Of a stretch of 14,600 nt of DNA, positions 1 through 5,969 are shown piece by piece (the stretch's first letter is position 1; every line of letters begins with the position of its first letter). This stretch comes from CAYRKT01 sp964425005 (GTDB lineage Bacteria > Synergistota > Synergistia > CAYRKT01), in the NCBI GenBank assembly GCA_964425005.1, contig CAYRKT010000037.1, forward strand, positions 1 to 14,600, given 5' to 3'. The notes below the pieces were generated by a model. It made no database searches. It was not told the origin of the DNA and worked only from the letters and a program-made list of their open reading frames with translations. A program made the translations under genes and the position numbers.

Positions 1-87
1 CCTCCGAGGGAAGACCCCCACACCTCCCCCTGAAACAGCTGAAGCCCACCGCAGAAGACCTCAACGACATCGCCTCGATCCTCAAAC

Positions 88-116
88 ATTATAACAAACA
101 TTTGAGCTTTTGTCGC
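88..116 (-). promoter_or_regulatory. Putative leftward promoter (GCGACA-17-TATAAT)
   Basis: On the minus strand a perfect TATAAT (plus 88-93) lies 17 nt downstream of GCGACA (plus 111-116, four of six matches to TTGACA). It would drive a gene that starts left of the window or at the edge. The call is from sequence match only. Confidence 0.4.
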
Positions 117-145
117 CCCCCAGGACCTCTCTCGCTTCGAGCGGG

Positions 146-151
146 TATAAT
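146..151 (+). promoter_or_regulatory. tyrS promoter -10 box (TATAAT)
   Basis: A perfect TATAAT sits 32 bases before the tyrS start, giving a predicted leader of about 25 nt. No good -35 box is present at 16-18 nt (the best hexamer around 123-128 is poor). The leader is too short for a T-box element, so no tRNA-sensing control is evident. Confidence 0.55.
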
Positions 152-182
152 CTTTATCCGTGATGGCTAGGAGGTGGGCTAG

Positions 183-1463
183 ATGGGTCTTCCCAACCCG
201 ATGGACGTCTTGACGGAGAGGGGTTTCATAGCCTGGTGTAGCGACGAGGAGGGCCTCAGGGGGCTCTTCTCCTCCGGGGTGGTCACCGGCTACGTGGGTT
301 TCGACCCCACGGCGCCGAGCCTGCACGTGGGGCACCTGATCCCCATCATGGGGCTCGCGTGGCTTCAGAGGCTAGGGCACCGGCCCATCGCCATCGCCGG
401 CGGCGGCACCGGCATGATAGGGGACCCGAGCGGCAGGAGCAAGGAGAGGAACCTGCTCTCCGAGGAGGAGATCGAGGCCAACCTGGCGGGTATAAAGGCG
501 CAGCTCTCGAGGTTCCTGGACTTCTCCCCCGGCCCGCGGGGGGCACTGCTGCTGAACAACTACGACTGGCTCAAGGAGCTGTCGCTGATAGGCTTTCTGA
601 GGGACGTGGGCAAGCACTTCACCGTCAACTACATGATCTCCAAGGAGTTCATCAGGTCCAGGCTGGAGGATCCGGATAAGAGCATATCCTACACGGAGTT
701 CAGCTACATGCTCCTCCAGGCCTACGACTTCTACCACCTCTGCAGGGAGCACGACTGCAGGGTCCAGTTCGGGGGCAACGACCAGCAGGGCAACATCACC
801 GCCGGCATAGAGCTCATCAGGAGGAAGCTCTCGATCCAGGCCTACGGCTGCACCTACCCGCTGCTCCTGGACTCCTCCGGGCAGAAGTTCGGGAAGACCG
901 CCGAGGGGGCCGTTTGGCTGGACCCCAAGCTCACCTCCCCCTACCGCTTCTACCAGTTCTGGATGAACGTCTCCGACGAGGACGCGGGGAAACTGCTTCG
1001 ATACTACACCTTCATGGAGATGGAGGAGATAGAGGGGCTGATGGAGGAGCACGCGAAGAGCCCCCACCTGAGGAGGGCCCAGAGGACCCTGGCCTTCGAG
1101 GTGACCAGATCCGTCCACGGGGACGAGGCGGCGAGGGAGGTGAGGAGGGCGTCGGCCCTGCTCTTCGACTCAGAGGGAGACCCCAAAGACCCGGGGATTC
1201 TGGCCCTCCTGGACGGGGAGATACCCACCTTCGAGGTGAGGACGGATCTCCCCGCGGGGCTGGCGGAGGTCCTCTTCGAGAGCGGAGCCGTCCCCTCCAA
1301 GAGCGAGGCCAAGAGGCTCATAAGCTCGGGGGGGATCTACCTGGCCGGATCCAGGGTGGAGGAGCCCGACAGGAAGCTCCTCGCCTCGGACTTCTCCGAG
1401 GGGAGGTTGCTCCTGCGGAAGGGAAAGAAGGACTTCATGCTGCTAAAGCTCCCCAAGGCCTAG
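183..1463 (+). CDS. tyrS: Tyrosyl-tRNA synthetase
   Basis: Class I aminoacyl-tRNA synthetase that charges tRNA-Tyr with tyrosine in the cytosol. The 426-residue length is typical of the bacterial TyrS type. Residues 40-60 hold the ATP-binding HIGH motif as HVGH (48-51), after the family-typical FDPTAPSLHVGH. The tyrosine pocket includes Y181 and the GGNDQQGNI segment (198-206). The KMSKS loop appears as KFGKT (235-239), as in the E. coli-type enzyme. Residues about 355-425 form the C-terminal S4 RNA-binding domain. The ATG at 183 is preceded by GGAGG about 7 nt away and a TATAAT box further up. It is transcribed alone and converges on the thi operon, with a 15-bp inverted repeat between them. 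Confidence 0.97.
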   Translation: MGLPNPMDVLTERGFIAWCSDEEGLRGLFSSGVVTGYVGFDPTAPSLHVGHLIPIMGLAWLQRLGHRPIAIAGGGTGMIGDPSGRSKERNLLSEEEIEANLAGIKAQLSRFLDFSPGPRGALLLNNYDWLKELSLIGFLRDVGKHFTVNYMISKEFIRSRLEDPDKSISYTEFSYMLLQAYDFYHLCREHDCRVQFGGNDQQGNITAGIELIRRKLSIQAYGCTYPLLLDSSGQKFGKTAEGAVWLDPKLTSPYRFYQFWMNVSDEDAGKLLRYYTFMEMEEIEGLMEEHAKSPHLRRAQRTLAFEVTRSVHGDEAAREVRRASALLFDSEGDPKDPGILALLDGEIPTFEVRTDLPAGLAEVLFESGAVPSKSEAKRLISSGGIYLAGSRVEEPDRKLLASDFSEGRLLLRKGKKDFMLLKLPKA

Positions 1464-1503
1464 CGAAGCCACCGCCCATGAGGGGTTAACCCAAAGGCTC
1501 AGG

Positions 1504-1536
1504 GGGTTTTCGGGGCGCAAAGCGCCCCGAAAACCC
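1504..1536. terminator. 15-bp inverted repeat between convergent tyrS and thiW
   Basis: Perfect 15-base arms (1504-1518 and 1522-1536) enclose the loop AAA. The arms carry a GC core CGGGGCGC with TTTT/AAAA outside it. It begins at the thiW stop codon (minus TAG, 1536-1538) and lies about 40 bp after the tyrS stop, so it probably ends both transcription units. Neither side has a real U-tract after the stem, which makes it an atypical terminator. A smaller palindrome GGGTTAACCC lies at 1483-1492. Confidence 0.55.
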
Positions 1537-2066
1537 TAGGCCAAGGATCGAGCGGAAGCCAGGATCGAAACCCTCTGCAGGAGAAGGATCAGGGCGAACC
1601 CCAATAGGGAACCAGGGACGCTGCTTGCCCCGAAGGCCACCACCAGGGCCGAGGTGGCGACGCTCCTTCCCACGGCGGGAGCCACCAGGGTGGAAGCGAG
1701 GTAAGCTCCCACCAGCGCCGTCCCCAGCGGCTCGAAGAGGGCCCCGAAGGCCCTGCGCCTTGCGGGGAGGAACCTCGCCGCGAGGCCCACCGCCAGGGCG
1801 CCGGGGATGCTTCCCGGGAAGGCGAAGAGCGTTCCCGTCCCGGTGAGGTTCCTGATCACGCTCGCGGAGACGGCCACCAAAGCCGCCCACCAGGGGCCCA
1901 GGAGCACCCCTGCCAGGGCGTTGACCATGTGCTGGAAGGGGTAGCACTTGGTGGGACCGAAGGGAAAGTAGAGGGGGGAGAGGACCACCGCGACCCCCAC
2001 CAGCAGGGATGAGACCACCAGCTTCCTGGTGGCGCTGAGCTCGAGCGAGCCCTCCTTGACCGTCAT
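1536..2066 (-). CDS. thiW: ThiW, thiazole-specific S-component of an ECF transporter
   Basis: Small integral membrane protein (about 176 aa) with roughly five hydrophobic segments, matching the ThiW family thought to bring in hydroxyethylthiazole for thiamin salvage. Family-typical features seen: a P-x-G-P-T-K-C-x-P-x-Q-H segment about residues 36-47, then GPWWA, then an S-x-I-R-N-x-T-G-T-G-T-x-x-A-F-P-G-S stretch near 70-85. It should need ECF energy-coupling subunits (EcfA/EcfT), which are not in the window. The start is chosen at 2066 because a perfect ribosome binding site GGAGGTGAT (plus 2071-2079) lies 8 nt before that ATG. An ATG at 2072 overlaps the thiY stop (TGATG) but sits almost on top of the Shine-Dalgarno. 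It is the last gene of the riboswitch-controlled operon and is translationally coupled to thiY. Confidence 0.85.
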   Translation of the reverse strand: MTVKEGSLELSATRKLVVSSLLVGVAVVLSPLYFPFGPTKCYPFQHMVNALAGVLLGPWWAALVAVSASVIRNLTGTGTLFAFPGSIPGALAVGLAARFLPARRRAFGALFEPLGTALVGAYLASTLVAPAVGRSVATSALVVAFGASSVPGSLLGFALILLLQRVSILASARSLA

Positions 2067-2071
2067 CTCCA

Positions 2072-2998
2072 TCACCTCCAAAGGATTCGGCCGAGATCCA
2101 CCTTCGACCGCAAGAGGCCCTCCCTGAGGAGGAAGTCCCTCAAGGCCTCCCACCTCTGGGCCTCGATCTCCTGCGACCTGGCGTAAAGGGGCAAGGTCAC
2201 GGCGAAGGCCTCCCTCTCCAGGTCCCTCGGGGCCTCGGGGAGCTGTTCGAAGTAGAGCCTCAAAGCCCCCTCCGGGGACCCATCGAGCTCCCTGACGGAG
2301 GCCTCCAGCGCCCTCCGGAAGGAATCCACGACCCCCCTGTGGGACTCGGCCCAGGAGGGGTTGGCCACGAAGACCAGCTCGTCGTAGTGGGGGATGCCCC
2401 ACTCCTCCAGGTGGAAGGCCCCCGGTTCGAGCCCCTCCATCCTCATCTTCACGAACTCGTAGTTCCTGAAGCCCCCCACCACCGCGTCCACCGCCCCGGA
2501 GGCCAAGGGCTGGACTATCTGGAACCCCACGTGGACCAGATCCGCCCCCTTGACCCCCGCGGCCTTCAGGAAGGCCCTGGCCATCACGTCCATCATCCCC
2601 GGAACCGTGTAGCCAACCCTCTTGCCCTCCAGATCTGAGGGCCTCTGTATACCCCTCCCCTTCACGAAGAGGACCGTCGACAGGGGAGAGCCCACGAGCC
2701 TTCCCACCACCTTGAGGGGGAGGCCCTCAGAGGCCGCCACCAGGACCTGGGGGGCGTAGGATATGGCCATCTCCGCCGCGCCGGAGGCCACAAGCTTCAC
2801 CGCGTCGGTGGTCTCGGAGGGGGAGATCAACTCCACCGAAAGCCCCTCCCGCTCGAAAAGCCCCATCCCCCTGGCCACGTACAGCGGCAGGTGGTCCACG
2901 TTGGGAAACCAATCCAGAACCAGCCTGATCCGCTGCGCGGCCGAGACCTCACCCACGCAGAGCAGGGCCAGGAGCAAGGCGACCGAGATCCTCCTCAT
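2072..2998 (-). CDS. thiY: ThiY-like ABC transporter substrate-binding protein (thiamin pyrimidine precursor)
   Basis: Periplasmic binding protein of the NMT1/THI5-like family, 308 aa. An N-terminal signal peptide (MRR start, hydrophobic residues 5-15, likely cleavage after VSA at 20) precedes the mature chain. There is no proper lipobox around the cysteine at residue 14. LDWFPNVDHLPLY (28-40) is the signature start of the family, with W30, F31 and H36 in the ligand region. Known relatives bind HMP or formyl-aminopyrimidine, and the TPP riboswitch upstream supports that ligand class. The start at 2998 is preferred because it gives a compact signal peptide. An in-frame ATG at 3039 has a better ribosome binding site but overlaps the permease end and would add a polar extension before the signal peptide. 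Position three of thiZ-thiX-thiY-thiW. Confidence 0.88.
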   Translation of the reverse strand: MRRISVALLLALLCVGEVSAAQRIRLVLDWFPNVDHLPLYVARGMGLFEREGLSVELISPSETTDAVKLVASGAAEMAISYAPQVLVAASEGLPLKVVGRLVGSPLSTVLFVKGRGIQRPSDLEGKRVGYTVPGMMDVMARAFLKAAGVKGADLVHVGFQIVQPLASGAVDAVVGGFRNYEFVKMRMEGLEPGAFHLEEWGIPHYDELVFVANPSWAESHRGVVDSFRRALEASVRELDGSPEGALRLYFEQLPEAPRDLEREAFAVTLPLYARSQEIEAQRWEALRDFLLREGLLRSKVDLGRILWR

Positions 2999-3026
2999 GC
3001 CGCAGTACACCTCCTCGGATCTGAAA

Positions 3027-3791
3027 CTATGCTTCATCTCGCTCCTCCCTCCAGAAGACGACCCTCCTCTCCAGGAGGGAGATGGAGGACCAAAGCCCAA
3101 GGGAGACGACCGACAACAGGCCTATGCAGGCGAAGAGCTCAGCCACCCTGAGCCTGGCGTTCATCTGGACCATCAGGTAGCCGAGCCCCCTGGAGGAGCC
3201 CATCCACTCCCCCAGGACCGCCCCGGCGGCGGCGACGGCGCACGAGGCCCTGAGACCCCCGAAGAGGGAGGGAAGGGCGGCGGGCAGGTAGAGGTGGACG
3301 AACCTCCCCCAAAGCCCCATCCCCATGAGCTCGAAGAGCTCCGCGTGCCTCCTCTCGTGCGCCTTAAGCCCCCCCATCAGGGAGACCGCCATGGGAAAGA
3401 AGGAGACCAGCGCCACCATCGCCACCTTGCTGGAAAGCCCATAGCCCAGCCAGACCACCAGCAGCGGGGCCAGGGCGAACAGGGGCGTGGACTGCAGGAG
3501 GACCAGAAAGCCCGAGAGCGCCCCCTCGAAGAGGGAAGAGGAGATGAGCAGGAGGGAGGCGAGCAGGCTCGCGAAGGAGGCCAAAAACAGCCCCAAAAGC
3601 ATCTCCGCAAAGGTGACGAGGGCGTGTCCCAAGAAGAGCCTCGGGTCCGAGAGGAAGGCCCTCAAGACCGCCAGAGGAGAGGGCAGGAGGTACGGAGGGA
3701 TCTCTAGGCCCACCGCCAGGAGGTGCCAGCCCAAGAAGAACCCCAGGGGGATAAGGGGCTTGGCGAGCTCAACAGGCCTCAAGGGCACCAC
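3027..3791 (-). CDS. thiX: ThiX-like ABC transporter permease
   Basis: Membrane subunit of the pyrimidine-precursor ABC importer, 254 aa, with about six hydrophobic helices and the BPD_transp_1 fold of the taurine/nitrate/thiamin-precursor group. The cytoplasmic EAA-type loop is visible around residues 165-195 (LYLPAALPSLFGGLRAS), the site that contacts the ATPase, followed by the usual GAVLGEW. The first codon is GTG at 3791, overlapping the 3' end of thiZ by about 23 nt. No strong Shine-Dalgarno is present, so translation probably depends on coupling to thiZ. A GTG at 3788 and a TTG at 3782 are alternatives. Its tail overlaps a possible upstream ATG of thiY. Confidence 0.9.
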   Translation of the reverse strand: MVPLRPVELAKPLIPLGFFLGWHLLAVGLEIPPYLLPSPLAVLRAFLSDPRLFLGHALVTFAEMLLGLFLASFASLLASLLLISSSLFEGALSGFLVLLQSTPLFALAPLLVVWLGYGLSSKVAMVALVSFFPMAVSLMGGLKAHERRHAELFELMGMGLWGRFVHLYLPAALPSLFGGLRASCAVAAAGAVLGEWMGSSRGLGYLMVQMNARLRVAELFACIGLLSVVSLGLWSSISLLERRVVFWREERDEA

Positions 3792-4494
3792 CCGGGACGA
3801 AGCCCGAAAGGCGGGCGATCAGGCCGAGGAGGCCCTCCTTGCCCCCCGGCTCAGGGCCGAGGAGAGCCAGCCTCGCCGGGGGAGGCGACATCACCGCTAT
3901 CTCGTCCCCCACCGAGAGGGCCTCCTCGGGGTCGTGGGTTACCCAGACGACCGCGAGCTCCCTCTCCGCGAAGAGCTCCCTGAGGAGCTCCCAGAGCCTC
4001 CTCCTCAGGGGGAGGTCGAGCCCTGAGAGGGGCTCGTCCAGCAGGAGGATGGGCCTATCGAACATCAGGGTCCTGGCCAGGGCTGCCCTCCTCCTCATCC
4101 CGCCCGAGGCCCGATGGGGGAGGACCCCCTCGAACCCACGAAGGCCGAGGAGGGAGAAGAGCTCGCGGAGGCGCTTCCTACCCTCCTCCAGGGGCCTGCC
4201 CGAGGCCACCCAGGGGAGCAGCGCGTTGGAGAAGAGGCTCTTCCAGGGGAGGAGCAGGTCCTCCTGCCACATGAGGGCTGCGTGCGCCCTGAGGTCCGGA
4301 ACCTCCCTCCCCTCCAGGTGGATCGAGCCGCCGTCCCGAGGGCAAAACCCCGCCAGGATCGAGAGGAGGGTGCTCTTGCCGCAGCCGGAAGGTCCGAGAA
4401 GAGCTAACGTCCTTCCCCTCTCGAGCTCGAAGGAGACCTCCTGCAGTACCCTTCTCTCGCCGAAGGACTTGCTGACCTCGGAGACCCTCAACAA
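3769..4494 (-). CDS. thiZ: ThiZ-like ABC transporter ATP-binding protein
   Basis: ATPase subunit (241 aa) driving the ThiXY importer. Walker A GPSGCGKST is at 34-42, the Q-loop glutamine at 77, the signature motif in the variant form ASGGMRRR at 129-136, Walker B ILLLDEP at 149-155, and the switch histidine in the later WVTHD. It is of the nitrate/sulfonate/taurine ATPase type. The start is TTG (4494-4492), with a second TTG next to it. The Shine-Dalgarno-like GGGAGGGG (plus 4500-4507) lies inside the 3' arm of the upstream terminator hairpin and the start codon begins in its U-tract. When the TPP riboswitch lets the hairpin form, both transcription and ribosome access should be blocked. It is the first gene of the operon. 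Confidence 0.9.
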   Translation of the reverse strand: MLRVSEVSKSFGERRVLQEVSFELERGRTLALLGPSGCGKSTLLSILAGFCPRDGGSIHLEGREVPDLRAHAALMWQEDLLLPWKSLFSNALLPWVASGRPLEEGRKRLRELFSLLGLRGFEGVLPHRASGGMRRRAALARTLMFDRPILLLDEPLSGLDLPLRRRLWELLRELFAERELAVVWVTHDPEEALSVGDEIAVMSPPPARLALLGPEPGGKEGLLGLIARLSGFVPGGALEAC

Positions 4495-4528
4495 AAAAAC
4501 CCCTCCCGCGAGGCGAGCCGGGAGAGGG
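4493..4528 (-). terminator. Riboswitch-linked intrinsic terminator before thiZ
   Basis: On the minus strand CCTCTCCCG (plus 4519-4527) pairs with CGGGAGGGG (plus 4500-4508), a 9-bp stem with one G-T wobble, followed at once by seven T residues (plus 4493-4499). It lies about 20 nt downstream of the TPP aptamer and is the likely expression platform. The 3' arm contains the probable thiZ ribosome binding site. Confidence 0.85.
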
Positions 4529-4546
4529 AAGAGACCTTTTAGGGCC

Positions 4547-4637
4547 GCACTTCCCTACGCCGGCATTACCCGGATCAGGTTCCAGGGGTCGCTCCCTCCG
4601 GAGCCTCTCAGCCGACCTCCGTCGGCTCCCCCAGTGC
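4547..4637 (-). promoter_or_regulatory. TPP riboswitch (THI element)
   Basis: Reading the minus strand, the conserved cores of the THI box are present in order: GGGGGAGCC, then GGCTGAGAGG, then the long block ACCCCTGGAACCTGATC, CGGGTAATGCCGG and CGTAGGGAAGT. The outer P1 stem pairs GCACT (plus 4633-4637) with AGTGC (plus 4547-4551). The GAGCCGAC/GTCGGCT arm forms the variable P3 hairpin. It binds thiamin pyrophosphate and should switch off the thiZXYW genes when TPP is plentiful. The predicted transcription start coincides with the 5' end of the aptamer. Confidence 0.97.
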
Positions 4638-4644
4638 TGCCTCA

Positions 4645-4673
4645 ATTATAATACGGCGCCGCCACCCCGTTAA
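4645..4673 (-). promoter_or_regulatory. Promoter of the thiZXYW operon (TTAACG-17-TATAAT)
   Basis: On the minus strand TATAAT (plus 4645-4650) is separated by exactly 17 nt from TTAACG (plus 4668-4673). The expected start near 4638 falls at the first base of the riboswitch P1 stem. The -35 box lies in the loop, and the -10 box in the AT-rich tail, of the terminator of the preceding gene. Confidence 0.75.
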
Positions 4674-4691
4674 GGGGGGTGCGGCGGCGCC
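4645..4691 (-). terminator. Terminator of the sugar-binding protein gene
   Basis: Downstream of the stop at 4739, the minus strand forms a strong hairpin: GGCGCCGCCGCACCCC (plus 4676-4691) pairs with GGGGTGGCGGCGCC (plus 4655-4668) with a two-base bulge and a short TTAA-containing loop. An AT-rich tail, TATTATAATT, follows (about 4645-4653). The same bases carry the thi operon promoter. Confidence 0.7.
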
Positions 4692-4738
4692 TTCGGCCAG
4701 AGAACTAGCCCTGGCGGACCGAACTGGTCCCCTGAGGC

Positions 4739-5662
4739 CTACTTCAGGAACTCCTTGGCGTTCTCCTTGGTCACCAGCGTGGTGCCGGTGTCTATCCTGT
4801 TGGGGATCTGCTCCCCCTTGATCACCTTGTAGGCGTACTCGACCCCGAACTTGCCCATGTTGTAGGGGCTCTGGGCCACCGTGGCGGAAAGCCCTCCGTC
4901 CAGAACGCTCTGCACGGCCTCCCTGTTGGCGTCAAAGCCCACTATCACGACCTGCTTGCCCGCGGCCCTGGCGGCCTGCAGGGCGCCCAGGGCCATCTCG
5001 TCGTTGGTGGCGAACACCGCTGCCAGATCGGGATGGGTGGTCAGGATGTTCTCCATCACCTGCATTCCCAGGGCCCTCTCGGAGTTGGCCGGCTGCTTGG
5101 CCACCACCTTGAGGTCGGGGAACTTCTTGAAGACCTCCTCGGCCCCGCTGACCCTGTCTATGTGGGTCTGGTGCCCCATGACGCCGGTTATCAGGGCCAC
5201 CTTGCCCTTGCCGCCCAGGACCTTGGCGATGTACTCGCCCGCCAGAGCGCCCCCCTGCTTGTTGTCGGTCCCTATGTAGGTCTTCTTGTTGGGCCAGTCG
5301 GCGTCGGTGTCTATCAGGAGCACAGGGATGCCGGCCTTGTGGGCCTTCTCCAGCACCGGCACCACCTCAGCCGTGCCGCAGGGGGCTACGGCCAGGGCGT
5401 TCACCTTCTGGGTGATCAGGTCCTCTATTATCTGGACCTGCTGCTGGACGTTTATCTCCCTGTCGGGAGCCAGGACCACCAGCTCCACTTCGGGCAAGGC
5501 CTTGGCCGCGTCCTCGGCCCCCCTCTTGACGGCCATCCAGAACTCGCTGTCCAGGGCCTTGCAGACCACCGCTATCTTGACCTTGTCGGCCGCCAGGGCA
5601 GAGGCCGCAAGGCCCAGCGCCACACAAGCCGCTAACGCCAAAACCGAGATCCTCCTCACCAC
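4739..5662 (-). CDS. CUT2-type sugar/cyclitol ABC transporter substrate-binding protein (RbsB-like)
   Basis: Periplasmic binding protein of the ribose/galactose (Peripla_BP_4) family, 307 aa. The signal peptide spans residues 1-25, with probable cleavage after ALA. An LAAC motif (10-13) inside it could be a lipobox instead. Ligand-cleft residues typical of the family are visible: the aromatic pair FW (41-42), DTDAD (118-122), R170, ND (220-221), D244 and Q264. Start GTG at 5662 has GGAGG about 7 nt upstream; a second GTG follows directly. The gene stands alone and divergent from iolG, while a CUT2 ATPase and permease without their own binding protein lie at 12277-14600. That makes it the likely partner of that transporter. 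Its own operator and promoter lie upstream. The ligand is inferred to be inositol or a related cyclitol from context only. Confidence 0.9.
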   Translation of the reverse strand: MVRRISVLALAACVALGLAASALAADKVKIAVVCKALDSEFWMAVKRGAEDAAKALPEVELVVLAPDREINVQQQVQIIEDLITQKVNALAVAPCGTAEVVPVLEKAHKAGIPVLLIDTDADWPNKKTYIGTDNKQGGALAGEYIAKVLGGKGKVALITGVMGHQTHIDRVSGAEEVFKKFPDLKVVAKQPANSERALGMQVMENILTTHPDLAAVFATNDEMALGALQAARAAGKQVVIVGFDANREAVQSVLDGGLSATVAQSPYNMGKFGVEYAYKVIKGEQIPNRIDTGTTLVTKENAKEFLK

Positions 5663-5714
5663 AGATCCCCCCTCCTGAAGCGAAGTCTACCAGGGACAGG
5701 AGCCGATCCCAAGA

Positions 5715-5746
5715 CCCACCTCACCCCGAAACCCCTACCACCCCCC
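5715..5746 (-). other. G-quadruplex-type motif in the binding-protein leader
   Basis: On the minus strand four runs of three or more G (5741-5746, 5732-5735, 5724-5727, 5715-5717) are spaced by loops of 5, 4 and 6 nt, meeting the simple quadruplex pattern. It falls in the predicted 5' leader of the binding-protein transcript, 50-85 nt before the start codon. In a GC-rich genome this may be chance. Confidence 0.3.
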
Positions 5747-5772
5747 ACGAACGCGATCGAGGACCCTTTTCA

Positions 5773-5801
5773 AAGATAGATCAAAGGCCAGCACCTGTCC
5801 A
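5773..5801 (-). promoter_or_regulatory. Promoter of the sugar-binding protein gene (TGGACA-17-TATCTT)
   Basis: On the minus strand TGGACA (plus 5796-5801, five of six to consensus) and TATCTT (plus 5773-5778, four of six) are 17 nt apart. The start near 5766 leaves a leader of about 100 nt. The conserved 17-bp operator at 5829-5845 lies 27 bp upstream of the -35 box. Confidence 0.5.
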
Positions 5802-5811
5802 CACCGTCCGT

Positions 5812-5907
5812 CTGCTTAGCAGGACGCCGTTTCGCTAGACGAAACAAGGCTTCGACCCTTGCGGCGTCCGGCTTCGGTCGTCGTTCGCCCCTGGAGGGCG
5901 TCGGACG
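5812..5907. repeat. Cluster of nested inverted repeats upstream of iolG
   Basis: CTGCT-T-AGCAG (5812-5822) is a perfect short palindrome. GGACGCCG (5822-5829) pairs with CGGCGTCC (5862-5869), enclosing the operator arms GTTTCG/CGAAAC (5829-5845) and CAAGG/CCTTG (5845-5849, 5857-5861). Together these could form a three-way junction. Alternatively CGTCCG (5865-5870) pairs with CGGACG (5902-5907), excluding the first outer stem. CGCCC/GGGCG (5886-5900) forms another hairpin. Function unknown. Confidence 0.5.
5829..5845. promoter_or_regulatory. Putative IclR-family operator, copy 1
   Basis: GTTTCGCTAGACGAAAC is a palindrome with 6-base arms (GTTTCG/CGAAAC). It is the most symmetrical of five related 17-bp sites, the other four being around the iclR gene. 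It lies in the shared region of the divergent binding-protein and iolG genes, so one bound dimer could control both. Confidence 0.7.
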
Positions 5908-5912
5908 TCGCG

Positions 5913-5942
5913 TTGACGGGGCGAGCTCGAGGGGCTTAGGAT
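5913..5942 (+). promoter_or_regulatory. Putative iolG promoter (TTGACG-18-TAGGAT)
   Basis: TTGACG (5913-5918) matches the -35 consensus at five of six positions. TAGGAT (5937-5942) is a four-of-six -10 box at 18 nt. The implied start near 5949 gives a leader of about 20 nt before the ATG at 5970. Confidence 0.45.
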
Positions 5943-5969
5943 GGAGAAAAAGGGCTCGGAGGGGTGCGC

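Larger units (their letters stand above)
1..182. other. Left-edge intergenic region with back-to-back promoter signals
   Basis: No gene can be called with confidence here. A plus-strand frame is open from base 3 to a TAG at 168-170. Its last third uses CGN arginine and CAT/TAT codons foreign to the neighbouring genes, and it runs through the tyrS -10 box, so at most its first 80 bases could be the tail of an upstream gene. On the minus strand two frames stay open to the window edge from ATG codons near 70 and 87, but neither has a convincing ribosome binding site. The inverted repeat CTCAAA (81-86) / TTTGAG (101-106) flanks the minus-strand TATAAT. Confidence 0.4.

Noticed and set aside
1..182. 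T-box leader upstream of tyrS
   Set aside because: The leader after the -10 box is only about 25 nt and no T-box core or terminator/antiterminator pair is present.
3027..3039. Earlier ATG start for thiY overlapping the thiX end
   Set aside because: It has a good Shine-Dalgarno, but the added polar residues in front of a clean signal peptide are atypical. It was kept only as an alternative.
4655..4691. Bidirectional use of the strong hairpin as a plus-strand terminator
   Set aside because: On the plus strand the stem is followed by TTCGGCC without a U-tract, and no plus-strand gene precedes it.
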